Assembly (NCBI RefSeq): GCF_001591505.1 | Contig: NZ_BCVA01000028.1 | Location: forward strand, 1 to 64,000 | Reading direction: 5' to 3' | Length of the DNA: 64,000 nucleotides | Origin: Neobacillus niacini NBRC 15566 | Lineage (GTDB): Bacteria; Bacillota; Bacilli; Bacillales; Cytobacillaceae | Shown: positions 9,213-17,847 of the stretch, in pieces | How positions within the stretch are numbered: the stretch's first letter is position 1 | Layout of the letters: each line of letters opens with the position of its first letter | Translations under genes and position numbers: made by a program | Notes under the pieces: model-generated | Told to the model about the DNA's origin: nothing | Seen by the model: the letters and a program-made list of their open reading frames with translations, nothing else | Database searches by the model: none

Positions 9213-9237
9213 AAAACTGCCAAATGTTAGCAGTTTT
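9213..9237 (-). terminator. yneT terminator
   Basis: AAAACTGC (9213-9220) / GCAGTTTT (9230-9237), T-rich on the minus strand. Confidence 0.85.
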
Positions 9238-9251
9238 CTTTGGTATAACGA

Positions 9252-9665
9252 TTATTTTGTTAACGCATGTGCCACTTTTATACAAAGATCCATGATAACG
9301 GTATATCCTTTTTCTTTCAAAAATTCATATGCTTCTTCATTTACTAAGCCTTGCTGTGCCCAAAAAACATCCGCATCGACTTCGTCAAAATCTTTCGCAA
9401 CATCGAACAACTGTTCTGAACGGCGGAAAACATTAACGATATCAATATGTCCCTCGATATCCTTTAGTGAAGCAACCGCTTTCACTCCGAGCACTTCATC
9501 AACCGCAGGATTCACAGGTATGATTTCATAACCTGCTTTCTGCATAACTTCCGAAACCATATAAGAGGTTCTGTCAGGTTTGTCACTTAAGCCTACAACA
9601 GCGATACGCTTAGATTTTTTTAGTATAGCTCCGATTTCTTCCAAGGATGGATTTTCAACTGCCAT
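9252..9665 (-). CDS. yneT: CoA-binding protein YneT
   Basis: A Rossmann-fold CoA-binding domain protein of 137 residues from the ATG at 9665 (AAAGGAAG 9 nt upstream; an in-frame TTG lies 6 nt earlier). The nucleotide-binding start is RIAVVGLSDKPDRTSY, then IIPVNPAVDEVLG, and the end is VIMDLCIKVAH. This family (YccU/YneT) binds CoA in crystal structures, but its cellular role is not settled. Its place directly upstream of parE matches B. subtilis. Confidence 0.85.
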   Translation of the reverse strand: MAVENPSLEEIGAILKKSKRIAVVGLSDKPDRTSYMVSEVMQKAGYEIIPVNPAVDEVLGVKAVASLKDIEGHIDIVNVFRRSEQLFDVAKDFDEVDADVFWAQQGLVNEEAYEFLKEKGYTVIMDLCIKVAHALTK

Positions 9666-9744
9666 GAACAAACACTTCCTTTATTTCTCGTATTTAACTA
9701 TCACTTTCACTATAACATAAATCAATTATTTGCCCAAAAAAATA

Positions 9745-9763
9745 GCTCCCGTGTAACGGGAGC
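9745..9763 (-). terminator. Terminator of the GGDEF-kinase operon
   Basis: GCTCCCGT / ACGGGAGC with a 3-nt loop; the plus-strand A run at 9736-9742 gives a T run in the minus transcript. Confidence 0.85.
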
Positions 9764-9770
9764 ATGTGTG

Positions 9771-10694
9771 TTAAACACAGATAGTTGATGGAATGGTTTC
9801 GGAAGCAGCTTTCGGAACCGTAAGGCGAAACTGTACACCGTTCTCTGTATTTTTAACTGCAACACTTCCATCCATATTTTCTATCAATATTTTCGTCATA
9901 AATAATCCAATCTCCTTACCATAGTTCCTAGTAGTAGTGAGATCGAACATACTGGTAAGAAAGGCTGGCTCTAGGGGACCTGCGTTATCAGTAATATCCA
10001 CAACTAAAAAGCAGTCTTCTGTCCCTATGTTTATATCTATTTTTCTATTCTTAACTTTGTTTGTTACAAATGCATTGCGTGTATTGGTTAGAATCATTAA
10101 AACAACCTGACTGTATTCATTAGGAAATCCATAAGCCATATGCTGTTCGCGGTATTCAAACTCAACATGTATGTCGTGATTCTTAAGGCTGTAAGAGAAG
10201 ATTGATAGTGCCTTTTCTATTGAATCTGAAATAGAAAAGGTACATTTCTGTTTAGTCGGTTGATAGATTTTCCGTAAATCATTGATTGTACGTGACATAA
10301 AATTGATTTCATTCATGCCTTCTTTGGTAAAAGTATTAATATATTGATCATTTATTTCACTAAATTGAAGGGCCTCACGGACGTCCTGAATTAAGAGTGA
10401 AAGGCTATTAAGCGGCTCCTGCCATTGATAGCCTATGGTAGAAAAAATCTCGTCCATCGAAGAACGACTAGATTGTTGAATGAGGAAATGATCTCTCTGA
10501 CTATTCTTTGCTGCTTCCTCCACGATTTTGTTTTCTAAGTTTCTTATTACAACCTCATATTTCTCTACCATCTCCCGGTAGTTTTCTTCACTTTCTTTTT
10601 GCTTTTTTTCAAGCACTTTACGCAAAAAGATATTGCTTATTACAACAAATAGTATTAATACTACTAAAATGATTGAAATATATATACCAAGCAC
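9771..10694 (-). CDS. Membrane histidine-kinase-like protein lacking the phospho-acceptor histidine
   Basis: A 307-residue protein. One N-terminal membrane helix (about residues 4-24) is followed by a coiled coil (about 28-75) and then a HisKA/HATPase pair. In the H-box, where relatives read AHQWRQPL, this protein has GYQWQEPL, so Tyr89 stands in place of the histidine. The N-box (LTNTRNAFV), G1 (DITDNAGP) and a weakened G2 (GKEIGLFMTK) are still recognisable, so ATP may bind. The start is GTG at 10694 with AGGTGA upstream. It lies 23 nt behind the REC-PAS-GGDEF gene in one operon. It may sense or scaffold rather than phosphorylate. Confidence 0.8.
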   Translation of the reverse strand: MLGIYISIILVVLILFVVISNIFLRKVLEKKQKESEENYREMVEKYEVVIRNLENKIVEEAAKNSQRDHFLIQQSSRSSMDEIFSTIGYQWQEPLNSLSLLIQDVREALQFSEINDQYINTFTKEGMNEINFMSRTINDLRKIYQPTKQKCTFSISDSIEKALSIFSYSLKNHDIHVEFEYREQHMAYGFPNEYSQVVLMILTNTRNAFVTNKVKNRKIDINIGTEDCFLVVDITDNAGPLEPAFLTSMFDLTTTRNYGKEIGLFMTKILIENMDGSVAVKNTENGVQFRLTVPKAASETIPSTICV

Positions 10695-10717
10695 TTTTTA
10701 TCACCTATTCAACTGTT

Positions 10718-11998
10718 TTAAACGGTCACACAGTTTCTTCCCTTAATTTTTGATTGATATCGTGCTTGATCTACCTCAGAAATCAGTTCCCTTTTTGATT
10801 TTCCAACAGAGAATTCTGCCACTCCAAAACTGCAGGTTACGGAACCTATTTCAGGAAAGGCAAAGTGATTAATTAATGAGCGGATAGATTCAGCAAGGAC
10901 CATCGCTCCTTGACTGTTCGTTTCCGGTGTTAATAAAATAAATTCGTTGCCGCCCCATCTGGCAAATACATCTGATTCTCGGATTCTTTGCTGAACAATT
11001 GTTGAAATCGTAACGAGCACTTCATCCCCTTTTTGATGGCCGAAATAATCATTTACATTTTTAAAATAATCGATGTCCATCAGAATAATGGAAAAAGGAT
11101 GGTTATACCGTTCTGACCGTCTTATTTCACTTGAAAGCAGGTCCTCGAATTTTGTCCGGTTCAAACTCCGTGTTAATGGGTCCATCGAGGATAGAATTTC
11201 ATTCTTTTTATACTCTTCTTCTAGAGCACTGATTTCTGTACAGACAAACAAAATTTGTTCATCCTTGGTGTTATGAGTGGCTTTCATTAAATAAATCCCT
11301 TGTTTGTCTGTTTGACTTTTCCACATTACCTTTGCATAATTTTTTTCAGTCTGAAAAAATTCATCTATCCAATTTTCCTTGTCCTTAGGATAAAAATAAT
11401 TTGGGTCTTCAACAAACAAATTAGCAACTAGATTAGATTTATGTAAGCTATTCGTGTCTTCTATGCCTGTAAAGCTAGAAAATGCATGATTGAAATCTAC
11501 AATATGACCGTGTTCTACAATGAATAGTACATGATCCTGTGTTTCTAAGAGAGCTCTTATTAATAGGTTTTGTTTGCATGATTCCTTTTCGTGCTGAATT
11601 TGCTGGACTGATTTTTGAATCGCGAGTAAAAATCTGTCTAAATCGATTGGTTTTAAGATAAACTGATTGACGCTATGGTCTATACAATGGATAAAGGTTT
11701 CGTTATCATCCTGTGCCGTGGTTACAATAATTTGAGCTTTTTTATTGTGTTTACGGATATTTTGAATCATCTCTAAACCGCTCATAGAATTCATTTTTAT
11801 ATCTGCAATAATCAAGTCAGGAAGGTGCTGCTTATACAGTAGAAAGCCTTCTTCACCGTCTATGGCAACATGGACATCTGAAAAACGGCGATTTAAGATT
11901 CGTAATAATTTTTCGCGTGAAAACACCTCATCTTCTACATATAAGACCTTTACATCTTGGTATTGATGACTTTGATTTTGTGGTTTGGTAATCGCCAT
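10718..11998 (-). CDS. Response regulator with PAS and GGDEF domains (GGNEF variant)
   Basis: A 426-residue protein. The REC domain spans about residues 16-135, with acidic residues VEDE and phospho-acceptor D66. A PAS-like sensor covers about 145-260 and a GGDEF domain about 268-425. The signature reads GGNEF (349-353) instead of GGDEF, changing the metal-binding acidic residue. The inhibitory RxxD site (R340-D343) is kept. GGDEF domains make cyclic di-GMP; this one could be weak, inactive or a c-di-GMP sensor through its I-site. It is the first gene of an operon with the degenerate kinase. GAGGTGA precedes the ATG at 7 nt. Confidence 0.85.
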   Translation of the reverse strand: MAITKPQNQSHQYQDVKVLYVEDEVFSREKLLRILNRRFSDVHVAIDGEEGFLLYKQHLPDLIIADIKMNSMSGLEMIQNIRKHNKKAQIIVTTAQDDNETFIHCIDHSVNQFILKPIDLDRFLLAIQKSVQQIQHEKESCKQNLLIRALLETQDHVLFIVEHGHIVDFNHAFSSFTGIEDTNSLHKSNLVANLFVEDPNYFYPKDKENWIDEFFQTEKNYAKVMWKSQTDKQGIYLMKATHNTKDEQILFVCTEISALEEEYKKNEILSSMDPLTRSLNRTKFEDLLSSEIRRSERYNHPFSIILMDIDYFKNVNDYFGHQKGDEVLVTISTIVQQRIRESDVFARWGGNEFILLTPETNSQGAMVLAESIRSLINHFAFPEIGSVTCSFGVAEFSVGKSKRELISEVDQARYQSKIKGRNCVTV

Positions 11999-12218
11999 GA
12001 TATTTCACCTCTTTCGTGATGGTTAAAATTGTATATGACAAAACCGACCACTCGGCCGGCTCACCTATTGTTTTAAATATTATAGTTAAATTATATTTCC
12101 TGTGAACAATCACATCAATCGATAACCAAATGGTTTGAAAATTCTCCATATATTTGTAATAAAATCGACTCTAATTGTTCTTAACTTAGACAGAATATTA
12201 TTTAAAAGATGCAAAAAA

Positions 12219-12244
12219 AAATAGACCATCTTTGTGGTCTATTT
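12219..12244 (-). terminator. GH18 gene terminator
   Basis: AAATAGACCA / TGGTCTATTT with a 6-nt loop and a long A run on the plus strand; it overlaps the last codons of the gene. Confidence 0.85.
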
Positions 12245-13978
12245 CTGTGTTACTGCCTTATTAGGGTCGATAAGCAACGCAGTCCACGCTGTCTCATCTC
12301 CAAAGACTCTTGACCAGGAAGCCATTCCCGCAAGTTGATAATTGGCTGCAAGGTTTGCTCGTTTCCTTAACGATAATCCATCCTCAACCCATACTTTATA
12401 GGTAGTATTCTCTTCCGCGGCATAATATTCTGCATAATTTTGACCGCTTGCCTCGTCATAGACAGGCTGAATTCCTTTTTCTGCAAGCCATTCTTTTACC
12501 TTTGCCATTGACATTGATTGTGAGGAAACCTCAATTGTACCATCCTCTTTCATTTGTTCCTTCCACAATCTAGTATATAATGGGACACCAAGTATTAACT
12601 TTTCTTTTGGTACTTGCTTTAACAAGTTTTGCAGATTTGTCTCTACCCATGGAAGGCTAGATACACTCCCAGCCACAGGAGAAGATCCCGGATGTTCATC
12701 ATATGCCATAATAATTAGGTAATCCAGAATACCTGCAAGCTTATCTCTTTCGTAGAAGGATGACCAATTATTATTTTCACCTGCATAGAACGTAATGTCC
12801 ATTGAAACAAGTAATCCGGCTTCATGCAAATAGGGTGTTGCTTCTCGCATAAGTTGAGTGACAAGGAGACCATCTGCGGGATAGACATTTTCAATATCAA
12901 AATTAATCCCTTGTAATTGGTACATTTGACTGTAATGGAGCAGCTGGACAATGATTTTTTGACGAGTCTCAAAGTCTTTTAATGCTTCATGCGTAAGGAC
13001 TGGGTCAAAAGAATTTGAGAATAATCCCCATACTTGATACCCTTTGGATTGTGCCCATTTGCTATATTCTAAGGAAGCTAAATTACTTATTGTCCCGTCA
13101 TTTCCAGTCAAGGAAAACCAAGTTGGTGACACAACATTTACTCCCATCATATCTTGTATTTGGGTATGATCTGGATTCTTCGTGTATACGGCTTCCCAGG
13201 TAAGATGAATTGGACCGTTAATTTTTGGAATAGCTGCCGTTTGGTTTTTTTGTGGGATTGTAATGGTAACCTCTTTGTTTTTATCTACAAATTTCTTGTT
13301 GATGTATCCGCTTATTCCATTTTTTTTTCTTACTAGGTAAAATTCATCTTCTTCTGCCTCAATCATTACAGTCTCTTCTTTTGATAGTTCGGAGGTATAG
13401 GGTGCTTTTAGAGAGGGCTCCGTTCGCAACCGTAGCTTTTCAGGGTGAACATCTTCAGCCGTGATTTCCGCTTGCACATAGTGGTCACCGGTTTTTTGAA
13501 TCCAAATAGCTCCCGTTTCCTTTAAAACGTTATACTGAATTGGATAAAAGGCGAGCAGCGGATCAAGTGCCACAAATAGTTGGCCATCTTTTGAGATAAT
13601 CGGTGAAACTTGAAGCTCCACCGGCTTTTGATTAACAAAGAAGGTTAAGGAATCAGAAGGCATTTGGATAACTTTTTCTGAAGTGGTAATGATGATAGAG
13701 TTCGATTTTTCATCAAAAATAATGCTGTGATCTATGTTCTCCTTCATAAATGAAAGTGGAAGAAAGATAGAATTCCCTTCAATAAATGCATTTCCCCGCT
13801 GACTTCCTTCAAAAAGGATCGGATTTTTTTCTTTAAAGTAAGTTGCTCTTTCCTTAGAGGCAAATGGATAAAATAAAAAAAGAATAGAAGTTGCAATCAG
13901 AAGAATTGCAATCATCAATCCCCCTAGAATCCACTTTGGTGATAAAGATTTCTTTTTCTCGTATTCAATTTGTGCCAT
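12239..13978 (-). CDS. Membrane-anchored GH18 glycosyl hydrolase with stalk and SH3 domains
   Basis: From the ATG at 13978 (GAGGGGG 6 nt upstream) the product is 579 residues. A basic N-terminus and one membrane helix (about 15-35) come first, then a copper-amine-oxidase-like stalk domain (about 50-150), an SH3b domain (about 155-225) and a GH18 barrel (about 240-570). The catalytic loop reads QGINFDIENVYP, keeping the D-x-E pair. This layout is that of peptidoglycan- or chitin-type hydrolases such as YdhD/YaaH relatives of spore formers, facing the outside of the membrane. The substrate is likely cell-wall or cortex glycan, by inference. The in-frame codons upstream of 13978 have no ribosome site. 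Confidence 0.85.
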   Translation of the reverse strand: MAQIEYEKKKSLSPKWILGGLMIAILLIATSILFLFYPFASKERATYFKEKNPILFEGSQRGNAFIEGNSIFLPLSFMKENIDHSIIFDEKSNSIIITTSEKVIQMPSDSLTFFVNQKPVELQVSPIISKDGQLFVALDPLLAFYPIQYNVLKETGAIWIQKTGDHYVQAEITAEDVHPEKLRLRTEPSLKAPYTSELSKEETVMIEAEEDEFYLVRKKNGISGYINKKFVDKNKEVTITIPQKNQTAAIPKINGPIHLTWEAVYTKNPDHTQIQDMMGVNVVSPTWFSLTGNDGTISNLASLEYSKWAQSKGYQVWGLFSNSFDPVLTHEALKDFETRQKIIVQLLHYSQMYQLQGINFDIENVYPADGLLVTQLMREATPYLHEAGLLVSMDITFYAGENNNWSSFYERDKLAGILDYLIIMAYDEHPGSSPVAGSVSSLPWVETNLQNLLKQVPKEKLILGVPLYTRLWKEQMKEDGTIEVSSQSMSMAKVKEWLAEKGIQPVYDEASGQNYAEYYAAEENTTYKVWVEDGLSLRKRANLAANYQLAGMASWSRVFGDETAWTALLIDPNKAVTQK

Positions 13979-14125
13979 GTTTTTCCCCCTCACCTCTATC
14001 GTACGGGAAGAAAGAAAAAATGAGAAGGTATTTTTATGAATTAGTTTAAAGCAGTGGTAGTGTTTTTTCACTATTACATGGTAAAATAACAAGACATGCA
14101 CTATTTATAGAAGGAGATTTGGTTG

Positions 14126-14710
14126 ATGGTTCAAATTATATTAGTTCTAATACTCGCCTACCTGCTGGGATCCATTCCGTCAGGTTTAATCATTGGGAAA
14201 GTTTTTTATAAAACAGATATCCGTGAACATGGTAGTGGGAATTTAGGGGGAACGAATACGTTTCGAACATTAGGAGTAAAAGCTGGTATCGCTGTAACAC
14301 TGGCTGATATCCTAAAAGGGACGTTAGCGGCCTATCTCCCTGTTTTGTTTGGAATAGATATCAATCCTTTGCTTGCAGGAGTTTTTGCTGTTATCGGTCA
14401 TACCTATCCAATCTTTGCTGGTTTTAGAGGCGGGAAAGCAGTAGCAACATCCGGCGGTGTTTTATTGTTTTGTGCCCCGCTTATGTTTTTAACGATTTTC
14501 GTGGTCTTTTTTGTAAGTCTCTACATAACCAAATACGTATCGTTATCATCTATGCTTGCTGGTATTTGTGCAGTGATATATGCAGCGATTGATGGGGACA
14601 TTCCTCTTCTTATTGCAGTCACTCTTTTGACATTATTTGTGATTTATCGACATCGCGCTAATATTAAACGAATCATGAACAAAACAGAACCTAAAATAAA
14701 ATGGCTTTAA
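14126..14710 (+). CDS. plsY: Glycerol-3-phosphate acyltransferase PlsY
   Basis: A 194-residue integral membrane enzyme that moves an acyl group from acyl-phosphate to glycerol-3-phosphate, the first step of phospholipid synthesis. Motifs are AYLLGSIPSGLIIG near residue 11, GSGNLGGTNTFRTLG near 37, GHTYPIFAGFRGGKAVATSGGV near 90 and YRHRANIKR near the end. At least five membrane segments are evident. The ATG at 14126 is 9 nt from AAGGAG; a TTG three bases earlier is less likely. It corresponds to yneS, between yneR and yneT in B. subtilis. Confidence 0.95.
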   Translation: MVQIILVLILAYLLGSIPSGLIIGKVFYKTDIREHGSGNLGGTNTFRTLGVKAGIAVTLADILKGTLAAYLPVLFGIDINPLLAGVFAVIGHTYPIFAGFRGGKAVATSGGVLLFCAPLMFLTIFVVFFVSLYITKYVSLSSMLAGICAVIYAAIDGDIPLLIAVTLLTLFVIYRHRANIKRIMNKTEPKIKWL

Positions 14711-14743
14711 GGAATCGAAATTGGCTCCTTAAAGCCATTTTTC
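14702..14743 (+). terminator. plsY terminator
   Basis: TGGCTTTAAGGA / TCCTTAAAGCCA (12-bp stem) followed by TTTTT; the stem includes the last codons. Confidence 0.9.
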
Positions 14744-14851
14744 ATTAAGGCTCTCTTTGAAAAACTTTCATTAAACATTCATAATCTCAATCATTTTCTT
14801 TCCTCTTTTTGAAGTAAAATAAAGGTAAAGGTATCCTTGGAGGGATGAATC

Positions 14852-15025
14852 ATGACTAACGATAATCAAACCTATTTGTTTTCAACCGACGTTACAGACG
14901 ATGAAAACCACGAATTTGTCGTTGAATTTTATCAGTGTTTAATGGATGACCTGCCGGAGAAATTTCCTTACAAAGTAACCAAGACTTTCGACGAACTAAT
15001 TGATTTTTTCGAAGAGATGGACTAG
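14852..15025 (+). CDS. Small acidic hypothetical protein (57 aa)
   Basis: A 57-residue frame, MTNDNQTYLFS...FEEMD, with GGAGGG about 8 nt before the ATG and a strong terminator 16 nt after the stop, so it looks like a real one-gene unit. It is strongly acidic (many D and E), has a single Cys and no membrane segment. I do not recognise the family. It faces the selenoprotein gene across a shared terminator. Confidence 0.6.
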   Translation: MTNDNQTYLFSTDVTDDENHEFVVEFYQCLMDDLPEKFPYKVTKTFDELIDFFEEMD

Positions 15026-15040
15026 TAAACCTTCATACAA

Positions 15041-15072
15041 ACGGAGTCCCGCGATGGGAGACTCCGTTTTTT
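15041..15072 (+). terminator. Terminator between small ORF and HesB-like gene
   Basis: ACGGAGTC (15041-15048) / GACTCCGT (15060-15067) followed by TTTTTT; it may serve both converging genes. Confidence 0.85.
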
Positions 15073-15361
15073 ATATTTTTACAAGTTTAAATGCAAACTT
15101 TCCTTTCTCATTCTTACTATAATCAAGCTTTGTTTGGTGAAAGTGAAGATAATCCTGTTCATGAATAAGGATCTTTAGCCCTCCAAATTCGAATAGCTGA
15201 TCCCCAGTAATTTTCCGCTCTTCCAGAGACAGATTGAGTTTTGGACCGCCTCAGCCAACCCCCATACTCAACCGGACTAAAAGCTCCTCATTCGGTGTCT
15301 GCCTTTCTCTCTCGATAACATTTTCTAATATATGGCATGCACTCTCCGTTATCTTAAACAA
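15071..15361 (-). CDS. HesB-like selenoprotein (in-frame UGA = Sec37)
   Basis: Read through one TGA (15251-15253) the frame gives 96 residues: MFKITESACHILENVIERER..., then LSMGVG-U-GGPKLNLS, ending in FAFKLVKI. The segment around U matches the first cysteine region of the HesB/IscA fold (VxxGGCSG). The later CxC pair of true IscA proteins is missing. HesB-like proteins with Sec at this place are a described selenoprotein family. The reading continues with good HesB-type sequence for 59 residues after the TGA, which argues against a pseudogene. The start is most likely the TTG at 15361, 9 nt from AGGAGG. The role is probably iron-sulfur or redox related; this is inferred. Confidence 0.85.
15214..15233 (-). 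promoter_or_regulatory. SECIS-like hairpin of the HesB-like gene
   Basis: In the transcript, 17 nt after the UGA, UCUG-(bulged U)-CUCU pairs with AGAGCGGA around the loop GGA. A bulged U on the 5' side and G at the loop start agree with bacterial SECIS features. Confidence 0.7.
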
Positions 15362-15490
15362 AACCAACCACCTCCTTGAATTTTTTCGAAATATAAAGGA
15401 AAAAGTCGAAAAATAGCATATAAATATATTATAGTATTGGTAGAATGGTTTAAAATATTTTGCCTCAAAACAGAACATGAAGGAGAAATT

Positions 15491-16642
15491 ATGAAAAAGA
15501 AAGCCATTGTTACGTCTGTATTTATCATTACTACTTGTATTTTGCTGGCGTCAGCAGTTCTGATTCAACAACAGAAGAATAAATCTGCTGCAGCGAAGGT
15601 ACATCCGTCAAAAGAGCATTCTTCGAGATATCAACCCGTAATTGCCAGGACATTGACGGAAAAATTAACCATTGGTGCCATTGGAGACATATTAATTCAT
15701 GATACGGTTTATCAGGACGCTTTTAATGGAACACAGTATAATTTCAATCCTATCTTTGAAAATGTAAAAAGTACATTGGAATCGCCAGATATTCTTACGG
15801 CTAACCAAGAAAGTATGTTAGGCGGCTCTGACATTGGTGTTTCAAGTTATCCCATGTTTAATAGTCCGCATGAAGTCGCCGATGCGCTCGTTAATACAGG
15901 GGTTGATATTGTCTCTATGGCAAATAATCATACGTTAGACAAAGGAGAACGTGGAATTCTGTCCGCAACAGATTATTTAAATAGTATTGGTCTGCCTCAT
16001 GTCGGGAGTTTTTTAAATGAAGAAGACCGTCAAAAATTAAGAATCATTAATAAAAAGGGCATAAAATTAGCATTTCTATCTTATACTTACGGAACTAATG
16101 GAATACCTGTACCAGATGGCAAGGATTTCTTAGTAAACCTGATTAATCGTGATCTCATGAGCGATGAAATTCATAGGGCGAAAAAAGAAGCGGATGTTGT
16201 GATCATGAGTATTCATTGGGGAAATGAATACCAGCGAATCCCCACAAGTGAACAAAAGGACTTGGCTAACTTCCTTGCAAATGAAGGTGTAGATATCATT
16301 TTTGGGTCTCACCCTCACGTCCTCCAGCCGATGGAATGGATTAAAACGGAAGATGGCAGGAACTCATTCGTTATTTATTCCTTGGGTAACTTCATTTCCG
16401 GTCAGGTACGGGACTATAAAGATATTGGCGGGATGGCAACAGTTGAAATTACGAAACATGTTTCGGAAAAGGGAAATAAAATTGAATTATCAAACCCAGT
16501 TTTTTATCCAACCTATGTATCCAGCCAAAGGAATAGAAATTATCAAGTAGTGCCACTCGAAAATGCTGGCTCCTTTGGACTTCCAAATGCTTCGGCTAAA
16601 TATCAGGAAATTCAAGATCATATGACTCAATGGCTCCGTTAA
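15491..16642 (+). CDS. CapA-family poly-gamma-glutamate synthesis-like protein
   Basis: From the ATG at 15491 (AAGGAGAAATT just upstream) the product is 383 residues. It has one N-terminal membrane anchor (about 5-26) and an extracellular CapA/PgsA metallophosphoesterase-like domain. Family motifs are IGAIGDILIHDTVY near residue 62, ANQESMLGG near 103, SMANNHTLDKGERG near 151, VVIMSIHWGNEY near 235, IIFGSHPHVLQPMEW near 270 and YSLGNFISG near 297. CapA proteins help build or move poly-gamma-glutamate, but no capB or capC homologue is nearby. A stand-alone envelope role is therefore as likely. Confidence 0.85.
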   Translation: MKKKAIVTSVFIITTCILLASAVLIQQQKNKSAAAKVHPSKEHSSRYQPVIARTLTEKLTIGAIGDILIHDTVYQDAFNGTQYNFNPIFENVKSTLESPDILTANQESMLGGSDIGVSSYPMFNSPHEVADALVNTGVDIVSMANNHTLDKGERGILSATDYLNSIGLPHVGSFLNEEDRQKLRIINKKGIKLAFLSYTYGTNGIPVPDGKDFLVNLINRDLMSDEIHRAKKEADVVIMSIHWGNEYQRIPTSEQKDLANFLANEGVDIIFGSHPHVLQPMEWIKTEDGRNSFVIYSLGNFISGQVRDYKDIGGMATVEITKHVSEKGNKIELSNPVFYPTYVSSQRNRNYQVVPLENAGSFGLPNASAKYQEIQDHMTQWLR

Positions 16643-16656
16643 ATCGGGGCTTTTTT
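16631..16656 (+). terminator. Weak terminator at the capA-like stop
   Basis: GCTCCG / CGGGGC with a TTAAAT loop, then TTTTTT; the stem spans the stop codon. Confidence 0.55.
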
Positions 16657-16683
16657 ATGAGTATTTTGGAAGGATGTTTCAGA

Positions 16684-17433
16684 ATGAAACAAAAGAATTA
16701 TCAGGGTCTATTTTTATCTATGTTGTTTATCGTCCTAAGCTATTTCTTTACTAGGGATTATTATAGTCCCTTCTTTTGGATCCTCCTTTGTTTATTACTA
16801 GTTCTATTGTTCCTCAGGGAAGAGAATCGGTTATTCGCTTGGCTGATGATCTCCTTCTTTGGGGGCCATTTGATTGTGATTTATCTAGATAAGTTTATCG
16901 AGGGTATGATTGTTGCTCCTTTCTTTCGGGTAATGATAAATCAAATTTTGTTCATCGTTCCAATCCTATCAATGTGTTATGTCATCATTCAGTTTAACAA
17001 AAGGATTAGCTGCTTTTTAAAAAAACCTGAACCTTTTAGTATAAGTAAATCTCTTTATATCGTTTTCCTGCTTTTAACCATTGGATTAATTTTTTTATTT
17101 ATTTTAACTGAGGATATGAACGTTTTTCTTTATCTTATTTCATTCTCACTTATTCATGCTGTCGTACAGGAAGTGACATGGCGGGGTATTCTGCTAACCC
17201 AAATGATCAACATTACGAGTAAAAAAACTGCAGTTCTTCTAACAAGTATAGCCTTTAGTGTGAATACCACGATATTTGGATTTGCTCCCATTATTTTTCT
17301 GCTGTATTTAACTTTAGGCTTGGCCTATGGTTTTTTAACAACCAAATACAATAGCATTTTACCAGCAATTGTGGTTCATACAGTGGTGTTACTATTTTCT
17401 TTCTTAAATGGCTGGATTCAACTGCCAATATAA
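16684..17433 (+). CDS. CPBP-family intramembrane protein, degenerate active site
   Basis: From the ATG at 16684 (GGAAGG 10 nt upstream) the product is 249 residues with about seven or eight membrane segments. The region LIHAVVQEVTWRGILL is the first CPBP/Abi motif, normally EExxxR; here the first Glu is Gln. The second motif, usually FxxxH, reads AFSVNTTIF and lacks the His. The third (ILPAIVVHTVVL) keeps its His. Intact members are membrane glutamic proteases such as the CAAX protease Rce1. Here activity is doubtful. Neighbours give no hint of a substrate. Confidence 0.7.
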   Translation: MKQKNYQGLFLSMLFIVLSYFFTRDYYSPFFWILLCLLLVLLFLREENRLFAWLMISFFGGHLIVIYLDKFIEGMIVAPFFRVMINQILFIVPILSMCYVIIQFNKRISCFLKKPEPFSISKSLYIVFLLLTIGLIFLFILTEDMNVFLYLISFSLIHAVVQEVTWRGILLTQMINITSKKTAVLLTSIAFSVNTTIFGFAPIIFLLYLTLGLAYGFLTTKYNSILPAIVVHTVVLLFSFLNGWIQLPI

Positions 17434-17512
17434 TAGGGTGAAGCAACATCATCGATAATTGCAGGAGCTTTATTATATAATAACAACATAGGTATTTTGA
17501 AAGGAGAAACAG

Positions 17513-17806
17513 ATGAACATCCAAATCAGCAGTGCAGCAGCAGCGTGGTACAAGCAAGAACTTAATCTAAAAAACGGTGAATTTGTCCGTTTCTATGTAC
17601 GATATGGCGGGTTTAGCCCGGTACAAAAAGGATTTTCGCTTGGGATATCGAGTGATGAACCGAATGATATTGGTGCAAAGACAACACAAGATGGAATAAC
17701 GTTTTATGTTGAAGAAAAAGATTTATGGTATTTCGATGATCACGATTTAATTGTGAATTTACATGAAAAATATGAAGAGCCTATCTTAGATTATAAAAAA
17801 GCTTAA
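17513..17806 (+). CDS. yneR: HesB-fold protein YneR
   Basis: A 97-residue HesB/YadR/YfhF-type protein. It opens MNIQISSAAAAWYKQEL and has FVRFYVRYGGFSPVQKGFSLGIS, typical of YneR. It contains no cysteine, so it cannot hold an iron-sulfur cluster as IscA does; its role is unknown. GGAGAAAC lies 5-6 nt before the ATG. It sits between plsY and yneQ as in B. subtilis, about 2 kb from the Sec-containing HesB-like gene. Confidence 0.85.
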   Translation: MNIQISSAAAAWYKQELNLKNGEFVRFYVRYGGFSPVQKGFSLGISSDEPNDIGAKTTQDGITFYVEEKDLWYFDDHDLIVNLHEKYEEPILDYKKA

Positions 17807-17818
17807 TCAACCTAAATC

Positions 17819-17846
17819 AAGCACACATGTCATCATGTGTGCTTTT
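17819..17846 (+). terminator. yneR terminator
   Basis: AAGCACACATG / CATGTGTGCTT, 4-nt loop, then TT; placed between converging genes and probably used from both sides. Confidence 0.85.
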
Positions 17847-17847
17847 C

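Noticed and set aside
12020..12060. GC-rich CCGA/TCGG hairpin before the GGDEF gene as a riboswitch
   Set aside because: Only a 4-bp stem and no known aptamer core was recognisable.
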